Of a DNA stretch of 64,000 bases, positions 21,449-30,969 are shown in pieces. Under the pieces are notes generated by a model. It made no database searches. It was not told where the DNA came from and saw only the letters and a program-made list of their open reading frames with translations. The DNA comes from CBDAPX01 sp965198725. Its GTDB lineage: Bacteria; Pseudomonadota; Alphaproteobacteria; Rhodobacterales; Rhodobacteraceae. The stretch is taken from positions 248,001 to 312,000 of the forward strand of contig CBDAPX010000002.1 of assembly GCA_965198725.1 (NCBI GenBank), read 5' to 3'. Positions within the stretch are counted from its first letter, which is position 1, and every line of letters begins with the position of its first letter. The position numbers were made by a program, and so were the translations under genes.

Positions 21449-22435
21449 ATGCGTGACAATGTGGTGATTGACGGACTTCAATACGCCAACTGGTCAGAGA
21501 AGATTTTCCGCCAGATGCGTGCAGGTGGCGTTGACGCTGTGCATGTCACCATTGCTTATCACGAGATGTTTCGCGAAACCGTCGCCAATTTCGAGCGGTG
21601 GAACCGGTGGTTCGAAACCTTTCCTGACCTGATCCAACAGGCACGGACCGCAGACGACATTCGCGCGGCCAAGGCGGCGGGGCGCACGGCGATTGTCTTT
21701 GGCGCGCAGACGCCTGCGCCGATCGAGGACGATATCGGCCTTGTTGAGATTCTGCATACGTTGGGGCTACGGTTCATGCAGCTGACCTATAACAACCAGT
21801 CCCTTCTGGCGACGGGTTGTTATGAGAGCTACGATACCGGGTTGACGCGTATGGGGCGCGAAGTGGTGGCGGAAATGAACCGCGTCGGTCTGGTGGTTGA
21901 TATGAGCCATTCGGCGGAACGCTCGACGTTAGAGGCAATAGATCACAGCACGCGACCGATTGCGATCACCCACGCCAACCCGGCCAGCTGGCATCCCGCC
22001 CTGCGCAATAAATCCGACACCGTGCTGAAGTCGCTGGCCAACAGTGGGGGCATGTTGGGCTTTTCCCTTTACCCGCATCATCTGAAAGGCGGGTCTGACT
22101 GCACATTGGACGGGTTCTGTAGTATGGTAGCCCGGACGGCCGATCTGATGGGCGTGGAGCGATTGGGCATTGGGTCTGACCTGTGTCAGGACCAGCCGGA
22201 CAGCGTGGTGGAATGGATGCGCGTTGGGCGGTGGACCAAATCGATTGATTACGGCGAAGGGTCCGCCGCGGCCCCTGGGTTTCCCCCGCAACCGGCGTTT
22301 TTCAAAGACAACCGGGATATGCCGGGCCTCGCCGACGGCTTGCGCGCGGTTGGGTTTTCGCGGCAAGAGGTTGCCGGGCTGATGGGGGGCAACTGGTTGC
22401 GGTTCTTCGAAGACAACTTTGGGGCCGCGTCATGA
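21449..22435 (+). CDS. Membrane-dipeptidase-like (peptidase M19 fold) protein
   Basis: This 328-aa protein has the amidohydrolase/TIM-barrel organisation of renal dipeptidase (M19). VVDMSHSAERSTLEAID and ITHANPASWHPALRNKSD match the two histidine strands. The usual HxD metal motif near the N-terminus is replaced (VIDGLQYANWSEK), and the glutamate of the EGG motif is replaced by FGAQTPAPIED, so a canonical di-zinc dipeptidase site is unlikely. ATG 21449 was chosen for the conserved-looking N-terminus. It heads an operon, overlapping the next gene by ATGA. Its real substrate is unknown; it may act on a cyclic or N-blocked compound handled by the Ldh-family enzyme downstream. Confidence 0.75.
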   Translation: MRDNVVIDGLQYANWSEKIFRQMRAGGVDAVHVTIAYHEMFRETVANFERWNRWFETFPDLIQQARTADDIRAAKAAGRTAIVFGAQTPAPIEDDIGLVEILHTLGLRFMQLTYNNQSLLATGCYESYDTGLTRMGREVVAEMNRVGLVVDMSHSAERSTLEAIDHSTRPIAITHANPASWHPALRNKSDTVLKSLANSGGMLGFSLYPHHLKGGSDCTLDGFCSMVARTADLMGVERLGIGSDLCQDQPDSVVEWMRVGRWTKSIDYGEGSAAAPGFPPQPAFFKDNRDMPGLADGLRAVGFSRQEVAGLMGGNWLRFFEDNFGAAS

Positions 22436-24108
22436 TCGCCTTGCGTCCGCCCGACACGGTGATGCGTCTCAGCCGGATGGGATCGGCACATCAGACGCGG
22501 CTGAGTTTCATGCGCGTTTTGTTGCGCGGTTTGCAACGTGGTGGCTGGACTGTCACACGCGACCAGTGGGAGATTGACGCAAAAGGGGTCGGTCACGCGG
22601 TCTATCGCGCTGAAGGGGACGGGCAATGCTATAGTCTGGTTGCCTTTGCCCATGATCTGCCCGACGCGCTTCGGTCAGACCGGGTGATTGCCGAAGCGTG
22701 GGACGCCACTTTTGCCCTCGTGGACGGAGCGGCGACGGCTAATGATGTGGCACGTTTGGCTGCGCAAGTGCCGTTGCAAGAAGCAGGCCGGATCAGTGAT
22801 CGCGAACTGGTCCTGTCCCGTGCAAACCGGTCTGTGCGCTTGTGGGATCACGTGGTGTCGGCACTTGCCGAAGGGCAACAGCCCGATGTCGGTCAGATTG
22901 ATGCGGTGGGATACCTGATGCGGACCACCGCCGTTTACGGGTCGGGCAAGTTTGGTTTGGCGGATCATGAGGCGCTGCGCGGGCGGCCTGTGATGGACGG
23001 ACCGTTTCGGGCCGAGATGCTGACCGTGTGGCTGATCCGGGCCTTTGTTGCGGATTTGGTTGAACATATGGCGCGGGCGCAGGGCGGTTCGCACGCGGTT
23101 GTCTTGGATCCAAGTCTGCGGGCTCGTCTGGGGATCGGCAATTCGACGGGACTTGGGATGGCCCCGTTCTTGGTGAACCATCCCGGCTTGCTTCACGCGT
23201 GGATGTCGGCGCGGGAAACCGCCTTTGCGCGGGTGCGCGCGCTGAAAAAGGCCACACAGGACACCCGCATCTTGTTCGAGCAGGCCTTGTCGCGCAGTCG
23301 GCGGTTGGTGGACAGCTGGCAGTCGGAGCACCCCATTCAGGTGCAGAAGTTAGAGGCGCTGAAACACGACCTAGACCTGTTGGAAGAGCACGTGGCGACG
23401 GGTTGTCTGTCGTTGGACGCGCCTTGGGACCGGCTGTGGCTCTGGGCGGAAAAGGCTTTGTCCGAAGAAGGGCAAGAGCTGACACTCTCCTTGATATTGG
23501 AACCACATGGCGCGCTGATCGATGAACTGGCAGGCGGGATGTCAGCGGATGAGGTGGGCGCGTTTGGGATCGATGGGTCGATGTCGCTGGGATCCTTGGG
23601 TGCGGTTTTGCGGCAAGAGTTTGGTTGGGCGTTAAGGACGGATTACGCGGAACCGGGCGACTGCGCGCGGTTCTGGTATGTTTCCGAGGCCAAGTTGGAA
23701 CCGCGTCTGGGTGAACGGCACAACGAACCGGGCAGCAATTTGGAACAGCCCCTGGATATCGGTCGGGCGGCGGCTGCACTTGCGTGTGATCTGGCGGAAT
23801 GGCCGGAAGGTGAGTGCGTTGCGCCCTTCCTTCGTGCACATCCGGAACATCGCCGGTTGGTGCGGCGGGTCCAGATGGCCGCGACCGCCCCGTATTCCGA
23901 GGTGCGCGACAACCTGATCGGGGCAGAGATGCTGCCGATTGACCTTTTGCGCTGCAAGCTGGCGTTTTTTGGGGCGACCCGGTTTGACCCGCGCTCGGAC
24001 CGCTGGGTGCGGATCACAATGTTTCAAAACGCCCCGTACCCGCAGGATTTGGCGCACAGCGCGGTGGATGACTGGGTGCTGCCCGCTTTGGCAGAGATGC
24101 AGGCGTGA
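22432..24108 (+). CDS. Conserved hypothetical protein of the dipeptidase/DUF3726/Ldh operon
   Basis: I do not recognise this 558-aa protein. It is soluble-looking, with no signal peptide or membrane segment, and rich in Leu, Ala, Arg and Trp. The middle part (about residues 255-330: MSARETAFARVRALKKATQD and following) looks helical or coiled-coil. A C-terminal segment reads ATRFDPRSDRWVRITMFQN. It overlaps the dipeptidase-like gene by 4 bp upstream and the DUF3726-type gene by 4 bp downstream, so it is tightly coupled and probably part of the same pathway or complex. Confidence 0.7.
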   Translation: MIALRPPDTVMRLSRMGSAHQTRLSFMRVLLRGLQRGGWTVTRDQWEIDAKGVGHAVYRAEGDGQCYSLVAFAHDLPDALRSDRVIAEAWDATFALVDGAATANDVARLAAQVPLQEAGRISDRELVLSRANRSVRLWDHVVSALAEGQQPDVGQIDAVGYLMRTTAVYGSGKFGLADHEALRGRPVMDGPFRAEMLTVWLIRAFVADLVEHMARAQGGSHAVVLDPSLRARLGIGNSTGLGMAPFLVNHPGLLHAWMSARETAFARVRALKKATQDTRILFEQALSRSRRLVDSWQSEHPIQVQKLEALKHDLDLLEEHVATGCLSLDAPWDRLWLWAEKALSEEGQELTLSLILEPHGALIDELAGGMSADEVGAFGIDGSMSLGSLGAVLRQEFGWALRTDYAEPGDCARFWYVSEAKLEPRLGERHNEPGSNLEQPLDIGRAAAALACDLAEWPEGECVAPFLRAHPEHRRLVRRVQMAATAPYSEVRDNLIGAEMLPIDLLRCKLAFFGATRFDPRSDRWVRITMFQNAPYPQDLAHSAVDDWVLPALAEMQA

Positions 24109-24701
24109 CGACCGTCCGCCGCAGCCTGTCCGAGATCCGGGCCACGGCCACGAAAGCGGCGCGGGGGGCGGGCTGCCCTTGGGGGATGGCCGAAGAGGCG
24201 GGTCTGGCCGCCCGCGTGTTAGAGGCGCATGGCTTGGATGGTGTTGGCGCGCTGGCCAATTTATTTGCGTCGACACGCGCCTGTGCCTGCACCGGGCATA
24301 ACGACGCGCCCACCTGCGGGTTGTCCGCGATGACGGCTTTGTCTGACGCGATGCCGGAAGATATGCGCGACATGAATGCCGTTGTTGCGCCGCTTTTGCT
24401 GGCGGTTCCGCTGCTTTTGCAGAAGGACGCGATGTGGTCGCTGGACTGGGACGGCGGCGGCGTTGTCTGCGGGGCGGGCGGGTGTCGCGCCCATGGCGAG
24501 ACCGCGCCGGCGGTTGCGGAGGGCCTTCGCTTCAGCCGAGTGGCTTTACGTGATGACATGTGCCTCGCCGATTGGCGCAGTCGTGACGTGCCAGAAACAG
24601 CTTGGGACACGTTAGAGATATTGGCCGCACGCACCTACGTGCCGGAAACCGAAGCGTCACGCGCGGCGGGAGCCGGGCCGGGGTCGGCGGACAGCGATTG
24701 A
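24105..24701 (+). CDS. DUF3726-type conserved protein
   Basis: This 198-aa protein starts at GTG 24105, inside the preceding stop. The N-terminus RRSLSEIRATATKAARGAGC, then PWGMAEEAGLAARVLEAHGL, resembles the DUF3726 family (recognised from memory, not searched). It is Cys-rich for a cytoplasmic protein (TRACACTGHNDAPTCGLS, VVCGAGGCRAH), suggesting possible metal or cofactor binding. Its job is unknown. The gene order with the dipeptidase-like gene and the Ldh-family gene points to a shared catabolic role. Confidence 0.6.
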   Translation: MTTVRRSLSEIRATATKAARGAGCPWGMAEEAGLAARVLEAHGLDGVGALANLFASTRACACTGHNDAPTCGLSAMTALSDAMPEDMRDMNAVVAPLLLAVPLLLQKDAMWSLDWDGGGVVCGAGGCRAHGETAPAVAEGLRFSRVALRDDMCLADWRSRDVPETAWDTLEILAARTYVPETEASRAAGAGPGSADSD

Positions 24702-24722
24702 GAAAAGACAGAGAGGGCGCAG

Positions 24723-25697
24723 ATGCTTGTTTCCTTGGACGATATTGAAACCGCCAGTGCAGCGGCCCTGCAATGCCACGGGGCGGGGGCATGGCAGGCC
24801 AAAGAGGTCGCGCGCGCCGCGCGCCGGGCCGAAGAAACCGGTAACATCATCTGCGGTCTGTATTATCTCGAAAGCTACTGCCAACAGTTGAAATCCGGGC
24901 GCGTCAACGGAACCGTGACGCCGATTGTGGCACGCACACGGCCGGGGGCGGTGACAGTGGACGCCAAATTCGGCTTTGCTCAACCGGCCTTTGCGCTGGC
25001 TTTGCCGGAGGCCGTGGCAGCAGCGCAAGCCAACGGGATAGCCGCGCTGGCAGTGGCGCATTCGCATACCTGCACCTCTTTGGGATACTTCACCGAACAG
25101 ATCGCGGCGCATGGGCTGATCGGGATTGGCGCAACCAATGCTTCTGCCATCGTGGCGGGGCCTGGCGGGCACAAGAAGGTGTTGGGCACCAACCCGATTG
25201 CTATGACCTTACCCGGCGATGGCGCGCCCATGATGCACGCGGATTTCTCAACCGCGGCCGTGGCGCTGGGCAAGATCACCATGGCCAAAGCCGCAGGTGA
25301 GAAAATCCCGCTTGGTTGGGCGGTGGATGCCGACGGACAGCCCACGACGGATCCGGATGCGGCGTTGGGCGGTGCCTTGGTATCTGCGGCGGATCACAAA
25401 GGCTGGGCGCTGGGCCTCTTGGTCGAGGCTTTGGCCGCTGGGCTGACCGGCTCGGTCAATTCTTTGGATGTCGTGGGGCTCAAGGTGCCCGAAGGCGCGC
25501 CGCATGATCTGGGCCAATACTACATTCTGATCGACCCACAAGCGCATGATGGGGCTTTGGCCGAACGGTTTGAGCGGGTGATTGTGGCGGTTGCCGAGCA
25601 ACCGGGCCTGCGTATCCCGGGCGTGCCGCGCAAACAGTTCGATCCGGTGGACGTCCCGGATGCGCTGTGGACCGGCACGCTGGACCTGTTGAATTAA
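24723..25697 (+). CDS. Ldh-family (malate/L-lactate dehydrogenase type 2) oxidoreductase
   Basis: This 324-aa NAD(P)H-dependent oxidoreductase belongs to the LDH2/MDH2 family, which includes ureidoglycolate dehydrogenase and delta1-piperidine/pyrroline-2-carboxylate reductases. Signatures are VAHSHTCTSLGYFTEQIAA, VAGPGGHKKVLGTNPIAM and the late DHKGWALGLLVEALA. The family motif SHG, with the catalytic His, is here ICG (NIICGLYYLESYCQQL), an unusual substitution. It has its own AGAGAGGG ribosome-binding site 21 bp after the DUF3726-type gene. The stop overlaps that of the convergent LysR pseudogene. Reduction of a cyclic imino acid is a reasonable guess. Confidence 0.8.
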   Translation: MLVSLDDIETASAAALQCHGAGAWQAKEVARAARRAEETGNIICGLYYLESYCQQLKSGRVNGTVTPIVARTRPGAVTVDAKFGFAQPAFALALPEAVAAAQANGIAALAVAHSHTCTSLGYFTEQIAAHGLIGIGATNASAIVAGPGGHKKVLGTNPIAMTLPGDGAPMMHADFSTAAVALGKITMAKAAGEKIPLGWAVDADGQPTTDPDAALGGALVSAADHKGWALGLLVEALAAGLTGSVNSLDVVGLKVPEGAPHDLGQYYILIDPQAHDGALAERFERVIVAVAEQPGLRIPGVPRKQFDPVDVPDALWTGTLDLLN

Positions 25698-26611
25698 TCG
25701 TCGGCGGGTCGGGTCCAAGGGTGCGCTTTGCCGATCCGCTGGATCAGGAAATCCATGAACACCCGAACCTTGGCCGACAGAACGTTGGATTTGGGATAGA
25801 CCAGCCAAAGGACCGTCTCATCAGCGATCCGCAGCTCTGGCAGGACACGGATCAACTGGCCCGATTGCAGCTCTGCCTGGACGCTCCAGATCGAATTGAT
25901 CGATATGCCGGCACCGGCCATGGTGGCCTATTTTTGGGTCAAACCGTCGTCGACGATCAACCGCCCTTTGGCCGATTTGGGGTCAAACGATCCGGCGATA
26001 CCGTCTGCGCCGACCAGATCTCGCGCGGCCTGATCGCGGAAGGCCACAAGGCTGTGCTGCAAAAGGTCATGGGGCACGTCGGGTGTGCCGTGTTTTTCGA
26101 GGTATTCCGGAGAAGCGCAGAGGATGCGGGTGTCATCGGCCAGTTTGCGCCCCTTGAGACTGGTATCATCCAGCACCGAATTGCGGATGGCGAGGTCAAA
26201 GCTGCCTTCGATAAGATCGTATTGCGCATCCGTCAGCCGTAGATCCAGCGTCACATCGGGATGTTTTTCTAAGAAATCGGGGAGAATAGGCGCGATATAA
26301 AGCTGCGCAAATGTGCTCGGCGCTGTAAAGCGCAGCTTGCCCGAGGCGCGGGGTTTGCCGCGCCCAAGCGCCGCCATTGCCGCATCTTCTTGCGCCAGCA
26401 TTTCGCGGGCAAAAGGCAGGAATTCTGCCCCTTCAACGGACAATGACACCTTGCGGGTCGACCGATGCAGCAAGTCTACCCCGACAAGGTGTTCCAGCTT
26501 GGCCAAACGCGCGCTCGCAACAGCGGGGGCCATGCCCAGATCGCGCCCGGCTGCGCTGATATTCAGCTTTTCAGCGGCCAGAACAAACAGGCGAAGGCTT
26601 TGCGTATCCAT
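25694..26611 (-). pseudogene. LysR-family regulator interrupted by an in-frame TAG
   Basis: The frame encodes a typical LysR regulator of about 305 codons. The N-terminal winged helix MDTQSLRLFVLAAEKLNISA runs to LLHRSTRKVSLSVEGAEFL, followed by an effector domain. After SAKGRLIVDDGLTQK an in-frame TAG (25928-25930, minus strand) interrupts it. The same frame then resumes AT-MAGAGISINSIWSVQAEL and ends ...WTRPADD. A single base change, for example CAG to TAG, would explain it. Without readthrough, the product loses the last quarter of the ligand domain. It diverges from the CmcJ-like gene, its likely target. Confidence 0.85.
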
Positions 26612-26638
26612 GTCGATTATATCCAAAAGCCGAATTAT

Positions 26639-26652
26639 GCATCCGCAGATGC
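26639..26652 (+). promoter_or_regulatory. Candidate LysR operator dyad
   Basis: The dyad GCATCCGCAGATGC lies in the 109-bp gap between the divergent LysR and CmcJ-like genes, next to an AT-rich tract TTTTTTATAAAAT. Position and symmetry fit a LysR-type binding site; the exact consensus is not established. Confidence 0.4.
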
Positions 26653-26720
26653 GGCATTTTTTATAAAATCACAATGCATATTTTGGCGTCAACAGGATGA
26701 CTCGCCGAAAGGATACCGCG

Positions 26721-27518
26721 ATGCCCCGTACTGCGACCGTGAATTACCATGTCCACAAACCCGAACGTCAGGCCTTTGAGATTGATGCAGGCGGTGTCGT
26801 TGGGCGTCTGATCGCACCGGAACTGGCGGTGACGCAGGTTGCCGTGCGAGACCAACGCACGGGCGAGGCCCAAGTGTATTTTGCGCGCGACGCCGTTGGT
26901 TTTGTCGACAGCCCAAGCGCGGTTGCGGATTTTGAAAATGGCGCGGATTGGCAGGCGACCTATGACGCAGAGCTGACAACCCTGTTGACCGCCGAATTGG
27001 GCGTTGAAGAGGTTGTCGTCTTTGATCACACGGTGCGCGTAGATGATCCGAATGCCGACCGCAAACCGGCGCGGAATGTCCACAGTGACTATAGCACAGA
27101 CGGTGCACATCAACGGCTGATCGATATCTTGGGGCCAGAGCGGGCGGCGGAATGGGCCGATGGGCACTATGCTTTTATCAATGTCTGGCGCCCGGTGGAC
27201 CAACCGATCAATTCGGCCCCGTTGGGGTTTGTCCGCCCATCCAGCCAACAGGACGCGGACTGGATTCTGTTGGACCTGATTTATCCGGATCGCAAAGGGC
27301 AGATCATGGGGTTGGCGGCCCGCGCGGACCACGAATGGATCTATCGGTCACGCATGACGCCAAACGAGGTGGCGATGTTCAACATCTATGATAACCGCGG
27401 ACTGCCGTCGATTGCGCACAGCGCTTTGGATATGGTCGAAGACGCGTCGATCCATTCGGTGCGCAAAAGCATCGAGAGCCGGACGCTGGTCCGCTATGCA
27501 ACCCAGGCGCAGGGCTGA
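26721..27518 (+). CDS. CmcJ/NvfI-family oxidoreductase-like protein
   Basis: This 265-aa protein resembles the CmcJ/AsaB/NvfI family, fold-related to iron/2-oxoglutarate dioxygenases and methyltransferase partners. Recognisable parts are ARNVHSDYSTDGA (candidate metal motif), YAFINVWRPVDQPI and WIYRSRMTPNEVAMFNIYDN, then PSIAHSALDM with a late His. ATG 26721 is preceded by GAAAGGA (26706-26712) and preferred to the ATG at 26697. It is 12 bp upstream of a broken SDR gene, so the two probably formed one operon controlled by the LysR gene. The substrate is unknown. Confidence 0.7.
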   Translation: MPRTATVNYHVHKPERQAFEIDAGGVVGRLIAPELAVTQVAVRDQRTGEAQVYFARDAVGFVDSPSAVADFENGADWQATYDAELTTLLTAELGVEEVVVFDHTVRVDDPNADRKPARNVHSDYSTDGAHQRLIDILGPERAAEWADGHYAFINVWRPVDQPINSAPLGFVRPSSQQDADWILLDLIYPDRKGQIMGLAARADHEWIYRSRMTPNEVAMFNIYDNRGLPSIAHSALDMVEDASIHSVRKSIESRTLVRYATQAQG

Positions 27519-27530
27519 AAGGATAAAACG

Positions 27531-28316
27531 ATGGCAAAGACAATTTTGGTAACCGGGGCGACGGACGGTATCGGCCTTTTGACGGCTCAGACGCTGGTCA
27601 AGCGCGGGCATCAGGTTTTGTTACACGGGCGCAGCGAAGCCAAGCTCGCCGCCGCGGCAGCTGCAGTTGGCGGCAATTCGGAAACCTATTTGGCCGATCT
27701 GTCACGTATGTCGGACGTTACCGCGATGGGAGATGCGATTTTGGCCAAACATGACCGGTTGGATGTGTTGATCAATAATGCCGGTATTTTGAAGGCGCCC
27801 AAGACCCGGACCGAGGATGGGCTGGATATCCGGTTCATGGTGAACACGATTGCACCCTTCGCGTTGACCCAACGCCTCTTGCCGATCCTTCCGCAAGACG
27901 GGCGTGTGGTAAACCTGTCCTCTGCAGCCTAGGCACCGGTGGATGTGGCGGCCTTGGCGGGCTCAGGCGCGTTGGCCGATATGAACGCCTATGCTCAAAG
28001 CAAGCTGGCCATCACGATCTGGACACAAGAACTGGCGCGCACGCATCCGAACGGCCCGGTTTTCCTGGCTGTGGATCCGGGGTCATTGCTGGCCTCAAAA
28101 ATGGTGAAGGAAGGATTTGGTGTTGCCGGTAATGATCTCGAGATCGGTGCCGAAATTCTCTGCCGCACGGCGTTGGATGAGGCGTTTGCCGACAAGTCGG
28201 GGCAGTATTTCGACAACGACGCCGGACGCTTTGCCGCGCCGCACCCCGCTGCTGGGCAAGCGGGACACGTTGCGGACGTCATGAAGGCGATCGAGGCCGT
28301 AACGGATCGGCTCTGA
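27531..28316 (+). pseudogene. Short-chain dehydrogenase interrupted by an in-frame TAG
   Basis: This NAD(P)-dependent SDR frame has TGATDGIG (cofactor loop, residues 8-15), LINNAGIL near residue 80, and YAQSKLA (catalytic Tyr and Lys). After VVNLSSAA, at the catalytic-serine strand, an in-frame TAG (27930-27932) occurs, and the same frame continues APVDVAALAG to the end at 28316. Relatives typically have a Gln or other residue here, so CAG to TAG is the simplest history. The first 133 residues alone lack the Tyr-Lys pair and cannot be active. The upstream partner is the CmcJ-like gene. Confidence 0.88.
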
Positions 28317-28412
28317 GGATCAAAATCCCTATCCAAGTTCGAAAACATGGCATAGTCTGAATGCAAGAAGTAAACGGCTGCGTCCACCGCGAGCCGAGGC
28401 AAGAGGATTTGC

Positions 28413-29207
28413 ATGTTCCTGCGTGTATTCTGTGGCGTGATTGCCGTGATTTGGGCCGTGACGGGCACGGCGCGGGCGCAACTCTTTGATGGCTCCTTTG
28501 GGGCGGACAGTCCTAATTTCGCGATTGTCGGGTTCGGGGCCGGGCCAAAATACCTAGGCGCCAAAGAGACGACCTATGCCGTTGCCCCAGCGGGTCAGAT
28601 GACCTTTGACTGGGATGTTGTGACCTTGCAGGCCAATTACCTCAACACGGATTTGATCCCTGATCCGGATTGGCAGTTTGGCCCGGCCGGGTTGCTGCGG
28701 TTCGGGCGCGGTGACGTGGAACGCGACGCGGTTGACGCCCTGCCGGATATCGACACGACCGTTGAACTCGGCTTTTCCGGGGCGCGTGTCTGGAACGATG
28801 ACGATTGGCAGAAACGCTCGGCCATCGGTGGCAGCTTTTTGCAGGATGTGGGCGGTGTTCATGACGGACATGTGGCCAGCATCTATGCCCGTCAATGGTT
28901 CGGGATCGGTCGCTATGGGGCTTTGGGCATCAGCCTTGCTGCCTCTTATGCGTCCGAAAGCTATATGGGCACTTATTTTGGTGTCGACAGCGCCGGTTCG
29001 GCGGCCAGCGGATTGCCAGAGTTTCTGCCCGGTGCCGGTGCGCGTGATGTGCGTGCAACGGCCGTTTTTGTCCAGCCGATCAACGATCAGTGGGCCGTGG
29101 GGGCGGGCTTGCTATATGCAAAGCTGTTGGGCGATGCCTCGGACAGTCCTATCTCGGACAGTGATGAAGCGATTTACGGCGGTATCGGCATCGCGCGGTT
29201 CTGGTAG
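28413..29207 (+). CDS. MipA/OmpV-family outer-membrane protein
   Basis: This 264-aa protein has a signal peptide (about residues 1-23, cleavage after TARA-Q). The rest alternates beta-strands typical of an OmpV/MipA barrel: SPNFAIVGFGAGPKYLG near the N-terminus and a last strand EAIYGGIGIARFW ending in aromatic Trp, as outer-membrane proteins do. Family members act as porins or scaffold peptidoglycan enzymes. AAGAGGA precedes the start. It is followed on the same strand by a GT39 transferase, fitting the envelope theme. Confidence 0.85.
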   Translation: MFLRVFCGVIAVIWAVTGTARAQLFDGSFGADSPNFAIVGFGAGPKYLGAKETTYAVAPAGQMTFDWDVVTLQANYLNTDLIPDPDWQFGPAGLLRFGRGDVERDAVDALPDIDTTVELGFSGARVWNDDDWQKRSAIGGSFLQDVGGVHDGHVASIYARQWFGIGRYGALGISLAASYASESYMGTYFGVDSAGSAASGLPEFLPGAGARDVRATAVFVQPINDQWAVGAGLLYAKLLGDASDSPISDSDEAIYGGIGIARFW

Positions 29208-29295
29208 CAATAGATCGCCGGCCGGGGTTGGACTGGCCCACAGGACGGGGTAAGGACAAGGCAGACCATGTTGCCGACCCGGATGGGACAGTGCC

Positions 29296-30960
29296 TTGAC
29301 CCCGCTCAGATTTTTCGACCGTGTTGACTTAGCACTTGCGGAATTGTCGATCCGACGTCCCGCAGCACCCATGCTGTTTGTAGCGCTTTTTGCGTTTCTC
29401 CTGTTTCTGCCTGGCTTTTTCACGGTCCCGCCCATCGACCGGGATGAGGCGCGCTATGCACAAGCCACCAAGCAGATGGTTCAGTCGGGGGATTACATCG
29501 ATATCCGCCTTGCCGACGATCCGCGATACAAAAAACCGGTCGGTATTTATTGGCTCCAATCGGTGGCGGTGAACGCCTTTGGTCCCGACTTTCATGAAAC
29601 AATCTGGGTCTATCGATTGCCATCGCTGGTTGGTGCGGTGGCGGCGGTTTTGCTGACCTACCTGATCGCGCTTTCACTGGCCGGGGCGCGGCCTGCGCTT
29701 TTGGCGGCCATGCTGATGGCCTGTTGTTTCGTACTGGGGGCCGAGGCGCGCTTGGCAAAAACGGACGCCATGTTGTTGCTCAGCATTCTGGGCGCGCAAT
29801 GGGTGCTGGCCCGGCTTTGGATGCAGGGGCCTGACGCTATAAAAGGCGCTTGGCCCTATCTCTTTTGGGCTGCCTTGGCGGTTTCCGTTCTGGTCAAAGG
29901 GCCAATCGGTCCGATGGTCGTTGGCTTGACCGTGGCCGGGTTGGTGGTGATCCGACGCGGTATTGCGTGGCTCAACGCACTTCGACCGCTACGTGGCGGC
30001 ATCCTGTTTCTGGCGATCGCGGTGCCGTGGTTCGTTCTGATCACCCTCAAAAGCGGGATGGCGTTTTGGGATGCCGGGCTGGGTGATGACCTGATCGCAA
30101 AGATCGGCGAAGGCCAGGAAAACCACGGCGCACCCTTTGGCGCGCATACGGCGCTGGTCTGGCTGACCTTCTGGCCGGCATCAATCTTTCTGCCCTTTGG
30201 TATCTGGTACGCGTGGACCGGTCGGCGCGAGCCTATGGTGCTGTTTTGTCTGGTGTGGATTTTGCCGAGCTGGCTGGTGTTCGAGATTACGGCGACGAAG
30301 CTGATCCACTATGTCTTGCCGATGTTCCCGGCCCTGGCAATTCTAAGCGCCAAGGGGTGGCTCGAACGGCCGGACGGGCGACCATCCATTGCCTATCTAC
30401 TGGGGCTTTTGGCGCTTTTGGCCGTTGCCTTTGTATTTGCGGCGGCATCGGTTGTGGTCAGCCTGCAGGCGGGAACATGGCCCGGTCTGATTTGGGGCAT
30501 CGGGGCCGTCATCTCGACACTGGGTGTCTGGTGGGTCTGGTCGACCATGCGGTCCGGCGGACGGTTTGCGCCGTTTGTTGGGTTGGGCGCCTTGGCCATT
30601 GGGCTTGGGATCAGCGTTTACAGCCACCTTGCCCGGGTCGATTACATGTGGCCGTCTGGTGCTTTGGCCGCGCTTCAGGCGACTGGCCCGCAATGTGATG
30701 GGCGTGGTGTGGTCGGGCTCGGTTATGAGGAGCCATCGCTGCTTTTCCTGTCAGACCAATATCCGCAATTTGTCGGCTTTGACGCAGTGGTGAACCGGGT
30801 TCTGGCGGCGGATTGCGCCGTAGCGCATATCGAAGCACAACACAAAGGCGCGTTCGAAGCCGCGATTGTTGCACGCAACAGTTCGGTCTTGGGCACGGTC
30901 GACGGCTATGATCTTGGGCGGGCCCGGCACGTGGTCGTCACTGTCTATGGGATTGACTAG
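29296..30960 (+). CDS. ArnT-like glycosyltransferase family 39 membrane protein
   Basis: This 554-aa inner-membrane transferase has about 11-13 hydrophobic segments. The first periplasmic loop has the family acid motif in PPIDRDEARYAQATKQM, followed by RYKKPVGIYWLQS as in ArnT. Such enzymes move a sugar from undecaprenyl phosphate to lipid A or a glycan on the periplasmic face. TTG 29296 is the most upstream start compatible with the family; ATG 29371 would cut into the first helix. It converges on a second GT39 gene (30970), 9 bp away. Donor sugar is unknown. Confidence 0.85.
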   Translation: MTPLRFFDRVDLALAELSIRRPAAPMLFVALFAFLLFLPGFFTVPPIDRDEARYAQATKQMVQSGDYIDIRLADDPRYKKPVGIYWLQSVAVNAFGPDFHETIWVYRLPSLVGAVAAVLLTYLIALSLAGARPALLAAMLMACCFVLGAEARLAKTDAMLLLSILGAQWVLARLWMQGPDAIKGAWPYLFWAALAVSVLVKGPIGPMVVGLTVAGLVVIRRGIAWLNALRPLRGGILFLAIAVPWFVLITLKSGMAFWDAGLGDDLIAKIGEGQENHGAPFGAHTALVWLTFWPASIFLPFGIWYAWTGRREPMVLFCLVWILPSWLVFEITATKLIHYVLPMFPALAILSAKGWLERPDGRPSIAYLLGLLALLAVAFVFAAASVVVSLQAGTWPGLIWGIGAVISTLGVWWVWSTMRSGGRFAPFVGLGALAIGLGISVYSHLARVDYMWPSGALAALQATGPQCDGRGVVGLGYEEPSLLFLSDQYPQFVGFDAVVNRVLAADCAVAHIEAQHKGAFEAAIVARNSSVLGTVDGYDLGRARHVVVTVYGID

Positions 30961-30969
30961 TAGGGGGTG

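Noticed and set aside
22793..23839. 348-codon minus-strand frame, Pro/Arg/Thr-rich
   Set aside because: Antisense shadow of the 558-aa gene, no ribosome-binding site and no domain.
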